Part shown: positions 38,471 through 46,540 of the stretch, in pieces
How positions within the stretch are numbered: position 1 is the stretch's first letter
Layout: every line of letters begins with the position of its first letter
Source: Candidatus Obscuribacterales bacterium
GTDB taxonomy: Bacteria; Cyanobacteriota; Vampirovibrionia; Obscuribacterales; Obscuribacteraceae
NCBI GenBank assembly: GCA_020050835.1
Contig: JAGVKB010000081.1
Location: 1 to 64,000, forward strand
Length of the DNA: 64,000 nucleotides
Reading direction: 5' to 3'
Notes under the pieces: model-generated
What the model saw: only the letters and a program-made list of their open reading frames with translations
What the model was told of the DNA's origin: nothing
Databases searched by the model: none
Position numbers and translations under genes: made by a program

Positions 38471-38836
38471 CTCGCGTTAGCAAATTCTATTCCAGTCGTC
38501 TACTGGTTGCCGGCCAACCTGACCGGTTTGCTCCGGATTTCCGCAGCGCTTGAGACGATCTCGCCGACGAAAAACTCAGCCGGCAGCCTCAAGCTACCCT
38601 TGTCATCAGCCGGAGTTCATTCGCAAACCTCCGACCGCACCGGCGAAATCACTCGGTTCTTTACAAGCCATCGGTCGCCTGCAATCGAAGCGGGCATCGA
38701 CAAGCGAATCAGCCTTCTAAACTTTCGGTCACAACAAAGCGGAGTAAGCCAGCCCACTTGATCACTGTTAGCTGCCTTTAGAGTAAAATAGCCGCTCTAG
38801 AACGTAAGCAAAGATCACGAAAAGAGGTAGAAACCA
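38471..38836. other. Gap before glnS: possible further remnant
   Basis: 366 bases with no intact gene. On the minus strand, 38,610-38,500 reads GSLRLPAEFFVGEIVSSAAEI. This weakly resembles the LPLxEFFxG region of the second half of the same FAD-domain family, but it lies 5' of the first-half fragment, so the order would be rearranged. It is interrupted by stops. The last 70 bases carry a TAAAAT that may serve as a -10 element for glnS. Confidence 0.3.
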
Positions 38837-40555
38837 GTGAGCTCGTCCGCACCGGCACCGGCAAGGGCCAATGACTTCATCAGGGATATCATCAACAGCG
38901 ACCTGGAAGCAGATCGCCACAATAAGGTGATTACGCGTTTTCCACCTGAGCCGAACGGGTTTCTGCACATCGGCCACGCCAAGTCCATCTGCTTAAACTT
39001 TGGATTGGCCTTGGAGTATCGGGATAAATTGCCGGATAGCGGTACGCGTTGTCACTTGAGATTTGACGATACGGACCCGGTCAAGGAAGACACGCTCTTC
39101 GAAGACGGCATTCAGGAAGACGTTCGCTGGCTTGGTTTCAACTGGGATGGACTTTATCACGCAAGCGACTACTTCGATAAAATGTATGACTATGCTGAGC
39201 ACCTGATTAAAACAGGCAAAGCATACGTTTGCAGCCTGAGCGACGCGGAGATCAAGTCTCATCGAGGGACAGTTACCGCGGCTGGTACGAACAGCCCTTA
39301 CCGCGAGCGCAGCGTTGATGAAAGTCTGGATCTGTTTAAGCGTATGCGCAACGGAGAGTTTAGCGATGGCGAGCATGTGTTGCGCGCCAAGATTGACATG
39401 GCAAATGCCAACATGAAGATGCGCGATCCGCTGCTCTATCGCATTCGCAAGACAGCTCACCACATGACGGGAGACACCTGGTGCATCTATCCGATGTACG
39501 ATTACGCCCATCCGATTTCGGACGCAATCGAAGGCATCACGCATAGCATCTGCACTCTCGAGTTCGAGAACAACCGCGAATTGTACGACTGGGTAATCGA
39601 CAATTTAATCGACTACGCACAGTTTCCCAGCCGCCCTCATCAATACGAATTCGCCCGACTCAACTTAAACTACACGGTAATGAGCAAGCGCCGATTGCTG
39701 GAGCTGGTCGAAGGGAAGCACGTCAGCGGGTGGGACGACCCGAGACTACCGACCATTGCTGGCCTTAGAAGGCGCGGCTATACACCGGAAAGCATCCGCG
39801 CATTTTGCGCCAGTGTTGGAGTCGCGAAAGCCAACAGCACCGTCGATATGGCACAGCTGGAGTTTTGCATCCGCGATGATCTCAATCAGAAGGCACCGCG
39901 GGTACTGGCAGTTTTGAAACCATTGAGAGTAGTAATTGAGAATTATCCGGAAGCCGATGTTGAGGAACTCGACGCCTCTTACTGGCCGCATGATGTGCCC
40001 AAGGAGGGTTCGCGCAAAGTGCCGTTTTGCCGCGAGCTCTACATCGAGCAGGACGATTTCATGCTCGATGCACCCAAGGACTATTACCGGCTCGCTCCCG
40101 GCAAAGAAGTCCGGTTGCGTTACAGCTACTGCATTACCTGCACAGACGTGGTCAAAGATGCAACTGGGAATGTCACGGAAATTCGCTGTACATACGATCC
40201 CGAGACCATGGGCAAGAATCCGGAAGGACGAAAGGTGAAGGGAACGATTCACTGGGTAAGCGCTCGTCATGCCGTAGATGCAGAAGTCAGATTGTATGAT
40301 CGTCTTCTTTCGGAAGAAGCACCGCCGGCGGGCAAGGATAGCGAGTTCATCAATGCCATCAACCCGAGCGCGCTTACGGTCCTGAGCGGCTGCAAGCTGG
40401 AAAGAAGCTTAGCCGAGGCAAAGCCGGGAGAGCGCTTTCAATTTGAGCGTCAAGGTTATTTCATAGCCGATGTGAAGGACAGCAGACCGGCGGCACCGGT
40501 ATTCAATCGCATTGTGACGCTGAAAGATTCCTGGGCCCGCGCGCAGAAAAAATAG
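38837..40555 (+). CDS. glnS: Glutaminyl-tRNA synthetase
   Basis: 572 residues. It charges tRNA-Gln with glutamine. Class I signatures are clear: the HIGH motif in [20 protein letters not shown] (about residues 38-57) and the KMSKS-type loop VMSKRRL. GlnRS-specific context follows, such as [31 protein letters not shown] and the anticodon-binding beta-barrels at the C-terminus (ending with [13 protein letters not shown]). The start is the GTG at 38,837, preceded by AGAGGT. Bacteria that have GlnRS usually do not depend on the transamidation route for Gln-tRNA; nothing here shows which other genes are present in the genome. Confidence 0.97.
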   Translation: MSSSAPAPARANDFIRDIINSDLEADRHNKVITRFPPEPNGFLHIGHAKSICLNFGLALEYRDKLPDSGTRCHLRFDDTDPVKEDTLFEDGIQEDVRWLGFNWDGLYHASDYFDKMYDYAEHLIKTGKAYVCSLSDAEIKSHRGTVTAAGTNSPYRERSVDESLDLFKRMRNGEFSDGEHVLRAKIDMANANMKMRDPLLYRIRKTAHHMTGDTWCIYPMYDYAHPISDAIEGITHSICTLEFENNRELYDWVIDNLIDYAQFPSRPHQYEFARLNLNYTVMSKRRLLELVEGKHVSGWDDPRLPTIAGLRRRGYTPESIRAFCASVGVAKANSTVDMAQLEFCIRDDLNQKAPRVLAVLKPLRVVIENYPEADVEELDASYWPHDVPKEGSRKVPFCRELYIEQDDFMLDAPKDYYRLAPGKEVRLRYSYCITCTDVVKDATGNVTEIRCTYDPETMGKNPEGRKVKGTIHWVSARHAVDAEVRLYDRLLSEEAPPAGKDSEFINAINPSALTVLSGCKLERSLAEAKPGERFQFERQGYFIADVKDSRPAAPVFNRIVTLKDSWARAQKK

Positions 40556-40604
40556 CGCTGGAGGCTCCGTACGTTAGAGATAAAGAGAATAAAGAAGAGC
40601 AGCT

Positions 40605-41276
40605 CTACGGCTCAAGCCTGTAGCCTACGCCGTAGATTGTTTTGATCAATGGGTTATCGCGATCGTCATCGATCGTTTGTCTGAGTCTGGCTAAAGACTG
40701 GCGCAAAGTTTCCACTCCGGCAGAAGAATCGGAGTGCCAAACATGCTTAAGCAGATTGTCAGCGCTGAAAATCTGATTGGGATGCCGCATCAAGAACTCC
40801 AGGAGTGTAAACTCCTTGGGAAACAGCTTCAGCTCGGCACCATTTTTCAACAGCCGGTGCTGCCCGGCATTGAGTTCCAGATCGCGCACTTTCAGTATGC
40901 TTTCCTGCATTTGAGCCGGACGCCGCAGAATGGCGCGCAAGCGCAGTATCAGCTCCTTCATTTCAAACGGCTTTGTTAAATAGTCATCACCACCGGCCGT
41001 AAATCCAATTTCCTTGTCGGCCAGATCTGCCATTCCTGTCAAAAACATTACCGGCGTGTTACCACCAGCCGCTCGAAATGCCTTCAAGACTTCCAATCCG
41101 CTCAGCCCAGGCAGATCCCAGTCCAGGATAACCGCATCGTACTTGGACATGAGCAGGCATTCCCGCCCATCAAGACCGGAATGAGCGACCTCAACCAAAT
41201 GCTTCTCCGATTCAAGCGCATCGTGAATCAGAACAGTCAGGTCTTGGTCGTCTTCAATGAGAAGTATTTTGGCCAT
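40605..41276 (-). CDS. OmpR/PhoB-family response regulator (orphan)
   Basis: 223 residues. The receiver domain has the acidic pair in LLIEDDQD, the phospho-accepting Asp at residue 52 (VILDWDLPGLSG), the Thr in MFLTGMAD and the Lys in DDYLTKPFEM. A winged-helix effector domain follows from about residue 130, with FPKEFTLLEFLMRHPNQIFSADNLLKHVW and the terminal IKTIYGVGYRLEP, which is diagnostic of the OmpR class. No histidine kinase lies beside it, so its partner is encoded elsewhere. It is convergent with glnS, about 50 bases apart. Confidence 0.93.
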   Translation of the reverse strand: MAKILLIEDDQDLTVLIHDALESEKHLVEVAHSGLDGRECLLMSKYDAVILDWDLPGLSGLEVLKAFRAAGGNTPVMFLTGMADLADKEIGFTAGGDDYLTKPFEMKELILRLRAILRRPAQMQESILKVRDLELNAGQHRLLKNGAELKLFPKEFTLLEFLMRHPNQIFSADNLLKHVWHSDSSAGVETLRQSLARLRQTIDDDRDNPLIKTIYGVGYRLEP

Positions 41277-41359
41277 TCCGGATCTGGTCCCGTTTTACTC
41301 AAGCGAAGGTCGACGGCCGAAGTCACTCTTATTTTACATTCTGCCCCGCCAATGGTCGC

Positions 41360-43255
41360 CTAAGTGCTTACCATCCGGTATGCCCAGGAGCCACCGTACT
41401 TCGCTGCCTTAGACAAGCGCTGCACATGGTCGCTGGCCTCCATCCCATTTCCGAGATAGACCAAAACGTGCCCGTATCTATGACCTCTCGACCGTCCCCT
41501 TACAACGATATCTCCTGGCTGAAGATGATTGATGTCAACGCGCTGAAATCTCCTGTCGCGATCGAAGAATTCCTTGGTGTCGGCGGCATGTCCTTCGATT
41601 CCGTCGACGCCAAAGCGCCGCAGTGTGCGTTTCACACCCCTTGCGCACCAGCCGATTGAGTCCATTTGCCTGGCTGTTCTTACCGCCTCTGCTGCAAGTC
41701 TCTGCCCCAGCTCGGATCTGTCGCAACTATATTCGAGCGGCGAATCGGGCGTCGACATCTGTCTCGATTGCGCCAAGCCATATAGCCGCTGCGCCGAACG
41801 GGCATATGACTGATTGCGGGGATCATTTATGTCTGCCGCACTTAGTTGCTCCGGACTTCGTCCGAGCCGATAAGAGAGCGCGATCGCTCCCATGTCGCCG
41901 CGACACTGCCGCGCAAAATCACTAACTATGTCTGTCATCACAGCCTCTTGCAGCTCCTTGGGAAGGAATCTCCGCATGTCCAGGCGCGAGATTGGCTGCT
42001 GCCCGGTCCTGAGATTGTCGACAAATCCGAGGAATTCTCCTGCGAAGTTGGGATTCTGAAACTGGTCTGCAAACCGCGGAGAAACCTTTCCCTCGTTCGC
42101 CAAAGTTTGAATCTTCTGCCAATCCGGCGGCAAGCCGATGTTCTTGCTCAACCAACCGTTGAGATGATCGGCTGTCAGTCCATATCGACCAACCTCCAAT
42201 CCGCCGGACAATCCTGGCCGGAGCGTATCGTAAGGAGATCGCCTGTCCGGATTGAACAATGCCGACATCGCCTCCTTCGCGGCCATGACGGACTTGCTCT
42301 CGTCACGCTGTTGCGGCACCGTCCGCCGGGAGAAGTAATCGTCTACTTCGCGCCGAGACAGACGGCCATGTCCTGCTCCATCAAATCGATTCATGCGATG
42401 AATCTGATCTTCAGTCTCAGAATGGAACCGATCATTTCGCGAGAACTTTCTTCCTGAGCCAGATCTGCCATCTCCATCCGATAAGCCCTGCTGATCGTCG
42501 AGCCTGATACCGTTATCGCAAGCTGCACCGAAGTGACGCCTGATTCTGTCCCCGAGGTAACCCAGGAGCTGATTCAAGCTGTGCTGCTGCCTGGGAGTGG
42601 CGAAGAGCTGACCAGCTTCGCGGTCGATTTTGATGCGAATCTCTTTGCTCTGATTCAATTCCGGATCATTCAATACCTTGATGCGCCCAAACTTTCCGAT
42701 CTCGAAGTTGGCATCATTGTGCTCGCGCGAAGTTGAACGGCTAGCATCTCCGAACATAACGCTCACCGACGGAGGTCTTTCAGCTCGTCGATGGAGGGAT
42801 TCCAGAGGCTCCATAAAGAGTCCGTCGGAAAGACAATGGTCGGCGGAGCGTTGCGAGCCGTATCTCCGCATCCGGCCTTCGCCAATCAAGTCAGCAACAG
42901 ACTTTCTTGAGTCAAGCTCGCCCGGACCGTGATGGTGCGATCGTCCATCCGGCTGGTGTTGACCATGATCGATTGAAAAAGGTGGTAGAAACCTTCTGAA
43001 GTTGGACTCCGGAAGTGACCGCTCGCCACCGGCTGATTGCAGAGCGCCGCGTAAAGTCTGCTTGAGCCAGCTAGCTTCATTTTGAAGTAACCCACAAGCA
43101 TCGCTCTGAGACTGATGCTGTTGTCGATATTGCTCGAAACCGAGCGGAGGAACAAAATATCGCCCGTTATCTCTCATTCCACCCTCACTTGCCGTTTTTC
43201 TTGCAGGATCGACCATAGAATAGACGTCAGGCATCGCCGGGATCAGGCATGACAT
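41360..43255 (-). CDS. Large protein with C-terminal NlpC/P60- or CHAP-like cysteine hydrolase domain
   Basis: 631 residues with no signal peptide visible from this start (ATG 43,255). The first 300 residues are polar and probably disordered (His-, Gln-, Arg-, Asp-rich), with no recognised domain. The C-terminal part shows a papain-like arrangement: catalytic-type Cys at about residue 537 in DSIGWCARGVKRTL, then QPGDIVVRGRSRGHRYGHVLVYLGNGMEASDH with a His at about 596 in YGHV. This Cys...GDI...GHV pattern is that of NlpC/P60 and CHAP peptidoglycan hydrolases or amidases. Substrate and export route are unknown. It may act on peptidoglycan, or as an effector. Confidence 0.7.
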   Translation of the reverse strand: MSCLIPAMPDVYSMVDPARKTASEGGMRDNGRYFVPPLGFEQYRQQHQSQSDACGLLQNEASWLKQTLRGALQSAGGERSLPESNFRRFLPPFSIDHGQHQPDGRSHHHGPGELDSRKSVADLIGEGRMRRYGSQRSADHCLSDGLFMEPLESLHRRAERPPSVSVMFGDASRSTSREHNDANFEIGKFGRIKVLNDPELNQSKEIRIKIDREAGQLFATPRQQHSLNQLLGYLGDRIRRHFGAACDNGIRLDDQQGLSDGDGRSGSGRKFSRNDRFHSETEDQIHRMNRFDGAGHGRLSRREVDDYFSRRTVPQQRDESKSVMAAKEAMSALFNPDRRSPYDTLRPGLSGGLEVGRYGLTADHLNGWLSKNIGLPPDWQKIQTLANEGKVSPRFADQFQNPNFAGEFLGFVDNLRTGQQPISRLDMRRFLPKELQEAVMTDIVSDFARQCRGDMGAIALSYRLGRSPEQLSAADINDPRNQSYARSAQRLYGLAQSRQMSTPDSPLEYSCDRSELGQRLAAEAVRTARQMDSIGWCARGVKRTLRRFGVDGIEGHAADTKEFFDRDRRFQRVDINHLQPGDIVVRGRSRGHRYGHVLVYLGNGMEASDHVQRLSKAAKYGGSWAYRMVST

Positions 43256-43324
43256 AACCGCTAGAGCCGCATTTGAGTAAAGATTCTTTCTTGACTATAT
43301 TAGGTCCCAAAAATAACAACCGCA

Positions 43325-43347
43325 TAAAAAACGGAATGAAACTCCGT
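43325..43347 (-). terminator. Rho-independent terminator
   Basis: On the minus strand, ACGGA-GTTTCAT-TCCGT is followed by six Ts (plus-strand A-run 43,325-43,331). It lies downstream of the TPR gene whose stop is at 43,468, with the long hairpin at 43,353-43,415 in between. It probably ends transcription before the 631-residue gene, which is on the same strand. Confidence 0.6.
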
Positions 43348-43352
43348 CTCCG

Positions 43353-43415
43353 AGGGAGCTTCCGAGTCCGCTTGTTCTCCAGCCGGATGAGAACAGGCGG
43401 GCGCGGAAGCTCCCT
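43353..43415. repeat. Long stem-loop (27-bp imperfect arms)
   Basis: Arms 43,353-43,379 and 43,389-43,415 pair along their full length, with perfect ends AGGGAGCTTCCG / CGGAAGCTCCCT and TGTTCTC / GAGAACA, and a few mismatches or wobbles in the middle. The loop is CAGCCGGAT. It sits just ahead of a terminator on the minus strand. It may protect the mRNA 3' end or represent a repetitive extragenic palindrome. Confidence 0.7.
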
Positions 43416-43467
43416 GCTTGCAAATCTATCGGATCCCTCTAGAACTTCACCGCTGTCGATTCAACAC

Positions 43468-44022
43468 TCAGTGGCTCTCCTTTCCACGAGCTGCCAAAAC
43501 TTCTGCTAACCGCCTTTCCTGGGGTTTAATGTACTCACTGGAGGCACCATACATTCGAGTCATCGCCGAAAGAGCCTTTCTGGCTGTCTGCTCCGAGTCA
43601 GCCAACCTTCCTTGGTCTTGCTCGAGCTTGCTTACAATCATCATTATTTGCGGCACGGCGGGATCGCGAGAGCCCCAGACACTCTGCCTGATCTCCATAC
43701 TTTGCCTGTAAAGCTTCTCAGCCTGAACTTTGTCTCCCTTTCTCTGAGCTGCCATTGCCTTTTGATAAAGATCATTGGCCTGGTTTCCATAGACAGTACT
43801 GGCATCCGACTGCTCGTCAGACGACAGAGAATCAATCTTTGCCGAGGGAGCAGAATAAACGCGGGCTACGCTTTTAGCAAAAGACCTGGTCAGCGGGCTG
43901 CCCATTGAAGACATGGAATAAACACTGCCAGCCTCTACCATCCCCTGCGCTGATACAAGTGATTGATTGACTCCAAGCACTGCCAGTAAAGAAAACACTA
44001 TTGCCAATGATTGATTTTTCAT
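43468..44022 (-). CDS. Secreted TPR-like protein
   Basis: About 184 residues from ATG 44,022, chosen because a signal peptide follows (MKNQSLAIVFSLLAVLGVNQSLVSA); the frame extends to 44,055 but those residues are polar. The mature part has two TPR-like helical pairs, around NQANDLYQKAMAAQRKGDKVQAEKLYRQSMEI and VSKLEQDQGRLADSEQTARKALSAM, where the W/L-x2-L/G-x3-Y pattern and alanines at the helix crossings are visible. It is probably periplasmic, mediating protein contacts. The gene is followed by a long hairpin and a terminator. Confidence 0.7.
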   Translation of the reverse strand: MKNQSLAIVFSLLAVLGVNQSLVSAQGMVEAGSVYSMSSMGSPLTRSFAKSVARVYSAPSAKIDSLSSDEQSDASTVYGNQANDLYQKAMAAQRKGDKVQAEKLYRQSMEIRQSVWGSRDPAVPQIMMIVSKLEQDQGRLADSEQTARKALSAMTRMYGASSEYIKPQERRLAEVLAARGKESH

Positions 44023-44169
44023 AGCCCGGTCACGCTGAACGCTGAAGAGAAACACAATCCGTCCGATCTAGGTTTGCCCAACCGATATCGTCAATCACGC
44101 TTCAGCGCCCAGTCTTGGAAAGAATTTAGATCTCCTCCCAAAGGTTAACTGGAGGCAATCTAAGTTCGA

Positions 44170-44715
44170 TTAAGTAAAAAGCTTGGCCAGGTCTTTGTTC
44201 TTCTTGATCTCGTCACTTAGATTGAGCACCTGGTTGACGCGCAATCCATAGGCTTCTCGCTTGTGATCGGCAATCCACAACTGACGTGCCAAACGGCGTA
44301 TTTGTCCCCCGGTTGGGTCATTGTTGCCGGCCAGACTCAACAGGCGCTCTGCACAGTGCGCATAAGATTCACCTTTGTGCACTGTCAAGGCATCTTTCAA
44401 ATTCTCTCCTAACCGCACTTGCTCGACACTTGCCATAACTCGAGGCTGCTCAGGCTTTACGGAAACTTGCTGGGCCGCCTGCTGCGCTTGATTTGACCGC
44501 TCCGCTGATGTCACCGGGACATGCGGCCCTTCCTGCTTCGCTTGAGTTGACCGCTCCGCTGGTGTCGCCGGGACATGCGGCCCTTCCTGCTTCGCTTGAG
44601 TTGACCGCTCCGCTGATGTCGCCGGGACATGCGGCCCTTCCTGCTTCGCTTGAGCGGACCGTTCGGACGATTCCGTTGCTAGGCGATTGCCGGACTTCGA
44701 TTGCAGCTCGTGCAC
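44170..44715 (-). CDS. Hypothetical protein with 18-residue tandem repeats
   Basis: 181 residues from a GTG at 44,715. Reading further upstream in the same frame remains open and protein-like (for example ENEQHGSIVPSKVGDQFVAP) to a stop near 44,837, so the true start is uncertain. Four copies of an 18-residue unit of the type AERSTQAKQEGPHVPATP occur early, the last one diverged. The rest is an unrepeated helical domain ending in LSDEIKKNKDLAKLFT. No family is recognised. It directly follows the EF-hand gene on the same strand, with the two frames overlapping, and a 9-A run lies at the junction (see findings). Confidence 0.55.
   Translation of the reverse strand: MHELQSKSGNRLATESSERSAQAKQEGPHVPATSAERSTQAKQEGPHVPATPAERSTQAKQEGPHVPVTSAERSNQAQQAAQQVSVKPEQPRVMASVEQVRLGENLKDALTVHKGESYAHCAERLLSLAGNNDPTGGQIRRLARQLWIADHKREAYGLRVNQVLNLSDEIKKNKDLAKLFT
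44493..44660 (-). repeat. 54-bp coding direct repeats, three near-identical copies
   Basis: Three consecutive 54-bp units differ by only a few bases; on the plus strand each contains GACATGCGGCCCTTCCTGCT. They encode the 18-residue repeats of the gene. The number of units is likely to vary between strains through slipped-strand change. Confidence 0.85.
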
Positions 44716-44813
44716 TATCTGCCTAATCGGTTTAGGCGCAACGAACTGATCGCCAACCTTGGATGGAACAATTGAACCATGCTGTTCATTCTCAGGGTGT
44801 TGACCGGACTCAT

Positions 44814-45887
44814 TTACTGTTCTGGACTTTTTTTTTCAACTTGGGCTGGCTCAGCCATTAGCGTGGACAGATCCAAGCCGCTGTCCTTGCACTTCTGATT
44901 GAGAAGATCTTTTGACACATCCTCTGTGCCCAAAGCTTTTAGTGTTGCTCTATCCTTATCTGATAGTCCGGAAGCGGCAGGAAGCTGTTGATCCAGTTCT
45001 GACAACTTCTTAACCGTCTCGGCGGGAATATTGCCATCATTATCTTTCAGCCGCTCATATAGGCTTTGACCATTCGCATTCTTTTGAAACAGGTTTTGCA
45101 AAGCAGCCTTGTTTCTTTCGGACTCCGCCGGCACCAACTTATCGAAATCGATCGCATTATCCTGGCACAACTTCTTCAAATCTTCCTTCTTCATGTCATC
45201 GGCAAAGTAGTTGACCTTTTGGTTGACTGACTTGTTAGCATTCAATAGTTCTAGACTTGCGCGATCCTGATCGCTCAATCCAAGTACTTTTGCGTTTTGC
45301 TTGTCCAGCTCTTGCAATTTGCCGATAGCGTTCGGCGGAATATTTCCGTCGGCATCTTTAAGCTTGTCGTACAGACTCACGCCACTTTCGTTCTTCTTGA
45401 ATAGGTTGGTCAACGCGGCCTCTCTCTGCTCCCGTTCTGCCGCGGATTTAATGCCTGCCTCCAAATCTTGAGCAGTAATTCCACTTTCTGTCGACCACTC
45501 AGTATTATGCTTACTGATACCATCAAAGTTGGACGCAACCTGCTCAACAAATTTCTGCTGAAGATCATTAACGTCTCGTTGTCCCTTAAAAGCATTGAGT
45601 TCACGAACTTTCAGATTGCCATCACCGCTCACATCAATGCGATCGAAATCGCGCTTTGCTTCAAACAACGACACTCGCGGCAACATTTTATCTTCTTCCA
45701 GCTTCTTCGTTATAGCGCCAACAAGCTTCTGAGTCTCGTCTGCGGAATGAGTCAATCGGAATTTGTCTACTTCCGCTAGCGCATTACCATACGATGGGTT
45801 GTCATCCTTTCTTACCGCGGATTCAATGCTAGTTGCAATTTCAGTCGCAGTTTGTGCCGTGTCATTCATCGCTACCTTCTCGCTCAT
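44814..45887 (-). CDS. EF-hand protein with two internal repeats
   Basis: 357 residues. One canonical calcium-binding EF-hand loop is visible: DVSGDGNLKVREL, flanked by helices (about residues 85-100). The rest contains two related helical blocks: ALTNLFKKNESGVSLYDKLKDADGNIPPNA and ALQNLFQKNANGQSLYERLKDNDGNIPAET, each followed by GLSDxDRAxLxxL. These also end in a D-x-D-G-N-I loop and may be additional, weak calcium or dockerin-like sites. No signal peptide is apparent. The gene ends VEKKSPEQ, just past a 9-A run, and the repeat-protein gene follows without a gap in an overlapping frame. Confidence 0.75.
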   Translation of the reverse strand: MSEKVAMNDTAQTATEIATSIESAVRKDDNPSYGNALAEVDKFRLTHSADETQKLVGAITKKLEEDKMLPRVSLFEAKRDFDRIDVSGDGNLKVRELNAFKGQRDVNDLQQKFVEQVASNFDGISKHNTEWSTESGITAQDLEAGIKSAAEREQREAALTNLFKKNESGVSLYDKLKDADGNIPPNAIGKLQELDKQNAKVLGLSDQDRASLELLNANKSVNQKVNYFADDMKKEDLKKLCQDNAIDFDKLVPAESERNKAALQNLFQKNANGQSLYERLKDNDGNIPAETVKKLSELDQQLPAASGLSDKDRATLKALGTEDVSKDLLNQKCKDSGLDLSTLMAEPAQVEKKSPEQ

Positions 45888-46540
45888 TTCTTATTTGCTC
45901 CGATTCCTATCTCTCAATACCTGTTCGCCGTTGTTCCTATTTCAATTGAGTTCGCTCCGATTTAGGATTAGGCTGTTCGCAACTGGAGGCAGTATCGTCA
46001 GGGCATAGTGACAATCGGGTGACATACGTTCCGGCACATCCAGATAACAAGAAGGGGCGCCAGGCGCCCCTTCTATTAGTAAATCCAGCCAAGTCCCGAG
46101 GTGAGAAGCCACAAAACCGGCCGGAATTGAACGCTGCACGATCGTCGACTATCACGCAGTTGCCTCCACCAACTTTCTCAAGGTTGGTATCCGCTTCCCC
46201 TTTTACTGACTACCCTCGGTTTAAGAGCACGCTTCCCGTATATTGCGTCTAGGCATCGGGGCTGATCTTCCTACTCTCACCAGTGGCACGACAATGCTCA
46301 CACAGCAAAAATCGCAGTCGCCAGAGAATACTAGTATCCCAAAGGATGAGCCAGCCAGTCAATTGCATGGTGCCTATGTGACACCAAACTTCGTAAGACT
46401 TCGCAATACTTGACTGCCACTACGGGCGGAGTGACCTCCAGTGCTTGCAGACTGTTCATTGTCAAGTCGAATTATCGTTCGAAAGTGTCAAAGCTACTTC
46501 AACCCAGCCACTCTAACACCTGCAAGGATCCCGAGTTCAA
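45888..46540. other. 650-base gap with a strong hairpin and no clear gene
   Basis: No open frame in either strand looks coding. The main feature is the GC-rich hairpin at 46,050-46,074 (separate entry). Around 46,140-46,215 on the minus strand a segment loosely resembles a tRNA D-arm and T-loop but cannot be folded as one. The stretch could hold a minus-strand small RNA ending at the hairpin. Confidence 0.4.
46050..46074. terminator. GC-rich hairpin, possible bidirectional terminator
   Basis: AGAAGGGGCGCC and its exact complement GGCGCCCCTTCT are separated by one base, so the stem is effectively 10 bp with a five-base loop. The minus-strand 3' side continues TTCTTGTTAT, moderately T-rich. 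It lies between the EF-hand gene and the 463-residue gene. Confidence 0.5.

Noticed and set aside
44493-44660. CRISPR-like short repeats
   Set aside because: The 54-bp units are contiguous, with no spacers, and encode an in-frame peptide repeat.
46140-46215. Minus-strand tRNA-like pattern
   Set aside because: Fragments resemble D-arm and T-loop sequences but stems do not close.
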